Assembly: GCA_903861445.1 (NCBI GenBank)
Contig: CAIOUK010000048.1
Span: 1 to 14,082 of the forward strand
Direction: 5' to 3'
DNA: 14,082 nt
Origin: an uncultured Verrucomicrobia subdivision 3 bacterium
GTDB taxonomy: Bacteria > Verrucomicrobiota > Verrucomicrobiia > Limisphaerales > UBA11358
Numbering within the stretch: the stretch's first letter is position 1; every line of letters begins with the position of its first letter. The notes below the pieces were generated by a model. The model had not been told where the DNA came from. It made no database searches and was given only the letters and a program-made list of their open reading frames with translations. The translations under genes and the position numbers were made by a program. Positions 13,650 through 14,082 of the stretch are shown here, piece by piece.

Positions 13650-14082
13650 TCAATAGTAGTAGAAGGTGAAAGTGATTTCCCGGAAATTCGTCCCGACCAT
13701 CCGCCGCATGTCCGACGGCCACGGGCCGAACGGCGCGGCCTGCTCGATGGCGTCGCGGCAAAGGTAGGCGAACAAATCGCCGACGGTCGTCTCGGTGATT
13801 TTCATTTCGGTGACGGAGCCGTCGGGATTCAGGTGAAAATAAACCGTGACCTTGCCGGTGCGGTTTTGCGCGAACTGCTGCCGGTCGAGCAAATCATACC
13901 AGCGCTGGCTGATGGCCTCGACGATGGCGCGGTCATAGGCGCCGAACGGCGTCGCCATCGCGTCGAGTGAAGAAGAGAGCGCGTGCCGGCGCACGCCGCC
14001 GTCCTGTTGCAGTTGCAGGCCGGGAAGCTGTTTGGACTGCTGCGCCAGCGCTTCGCGCACGGTGCGCGGGCGCGGCTCCGGC
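13650..14082 (-). CDS. TonB C-terminal-like energy-transducing protein, 5' end cut by the window
   Basis: The reading frame is open to the right edge, so the N-terminus and real start are missing. The first visible codons encode a Pro/Arg-rich stretch (PEPRPRT), like the periplasmic linker of TonB proteins. The visible part then has an AYDRAIVEAISQRWYDLL helix, a GKVTVYFHLNPDGSVTEMKI strand pair (the 'x-G-x-V-x-x-x-F-x-x-x-x-DG' core of TonB C-terminal domains), an AIEQAAPFGPWPSDMRR segment and the end FREITFTFYYY. It would sit in the periplasm and carry ExbB/ExbD-derived energy to outer-membrane receptors. A GTG at 14058-14060 could be read as a start, but the open frame and the Pro-rich extension argue against it. 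It is the first visible gene of the exbB-exbD operon. A TolA-like role is the alternative. Confidence 0.8.
   Translation of the reverse strand, partial: PEPRPRTVREALAQQSKQLPGLQLQQDGGVRRHALSSSLDAMATPFGAYDRAIVEAISQRWYDLLDRQQFAQNRTGKVTVYFHLNPDGSVTEMKITETTVGDLFAYLCRDAIEQAAPFGPWPSDMRRMVGTNFREITFTFYYY

Noticed and set aside
12595..13970. Two long overlapping + strand frames (about 300 codons each) opposite exbD, exbB and the TonB-like gene
   Set aside because: The - strand frames have unmistakable ExbD/ExbB motifs and coupled stops and starts. The + strand products have no recognisable domains.

Overview
The window looks like a chromosomal segment of a high-GC Verrucomicrobiota bacterium, possibly from the Pedosphaera/Limisphaera side of the phylum. 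The phylum rests on the two prepilin-like proteins (FTLIELLVVI leader, then LPA-x-x-KAKNRAK and CLNNEKQIGL, ending in an AD(G/N)HAEN block), on the CAWT-type tail of the CHASE3 protein, and on the absence of Shine-Dalgarno sequences. No rRNA or other decisive marker is present, so this is an inference. There are no tRNA or rRNA genes, no CRISPR array, and no transposase or phage gene.

Left part, 1-9097, all on the + strand. It opens with the end of gatC and the complete gatA, two subunits of the GatCAB tRNA-dependent amidotransferase. gatB, the third subunit, lies almost 6 kb further on (7601-9097). Between them are a membrane protein with a CHASE3 sensory domain and no recognisable output domain (1746-2588) and a three-gene RND efflux cassette: a TetR-type regulator (2633-3241), a lipoprotein membrane-fusion subunit (3267-4343) and an MdtC/AcrB-type transporter (4426-7551). 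A perfect palindrome just before the TetR start is the probable operator controlling the cassette. No outer-membrane TolC-type channel is present. Low-complexity extragenic repeats of three different kinds sit just upstream of gatA, the RND transporter and gatB.

Middle part, 9098-11225. After a strong hairpin downstream of gatB come two tandem paralogous pseudopilin-like proteins. They are visibly more AT-rich than the surrounding genes. Their N- and C-terminal blocks are strongly conserved and their middles diverge.

Right part, 11226-14082. A closely spaced + strand pair (an unrecognised Cys-containing 203-aa protein and a short AsmA-like membrane-anchored protein) runs convergently into a - strand TonB-like / ExbB / ExbD energy-transduction operon. 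The operon's first gene is cut by the window end. exbB and exbD overlap by 4 bases.

Overall this is mostly housekeeping and envelope genes. The less ordinary features are the split gat locus, the structured repeats before start codons, the output-less CHASE3 protein with a decayed cysteine tail, and the tandem pseudopilins. I found no convincing new multi-gene system.
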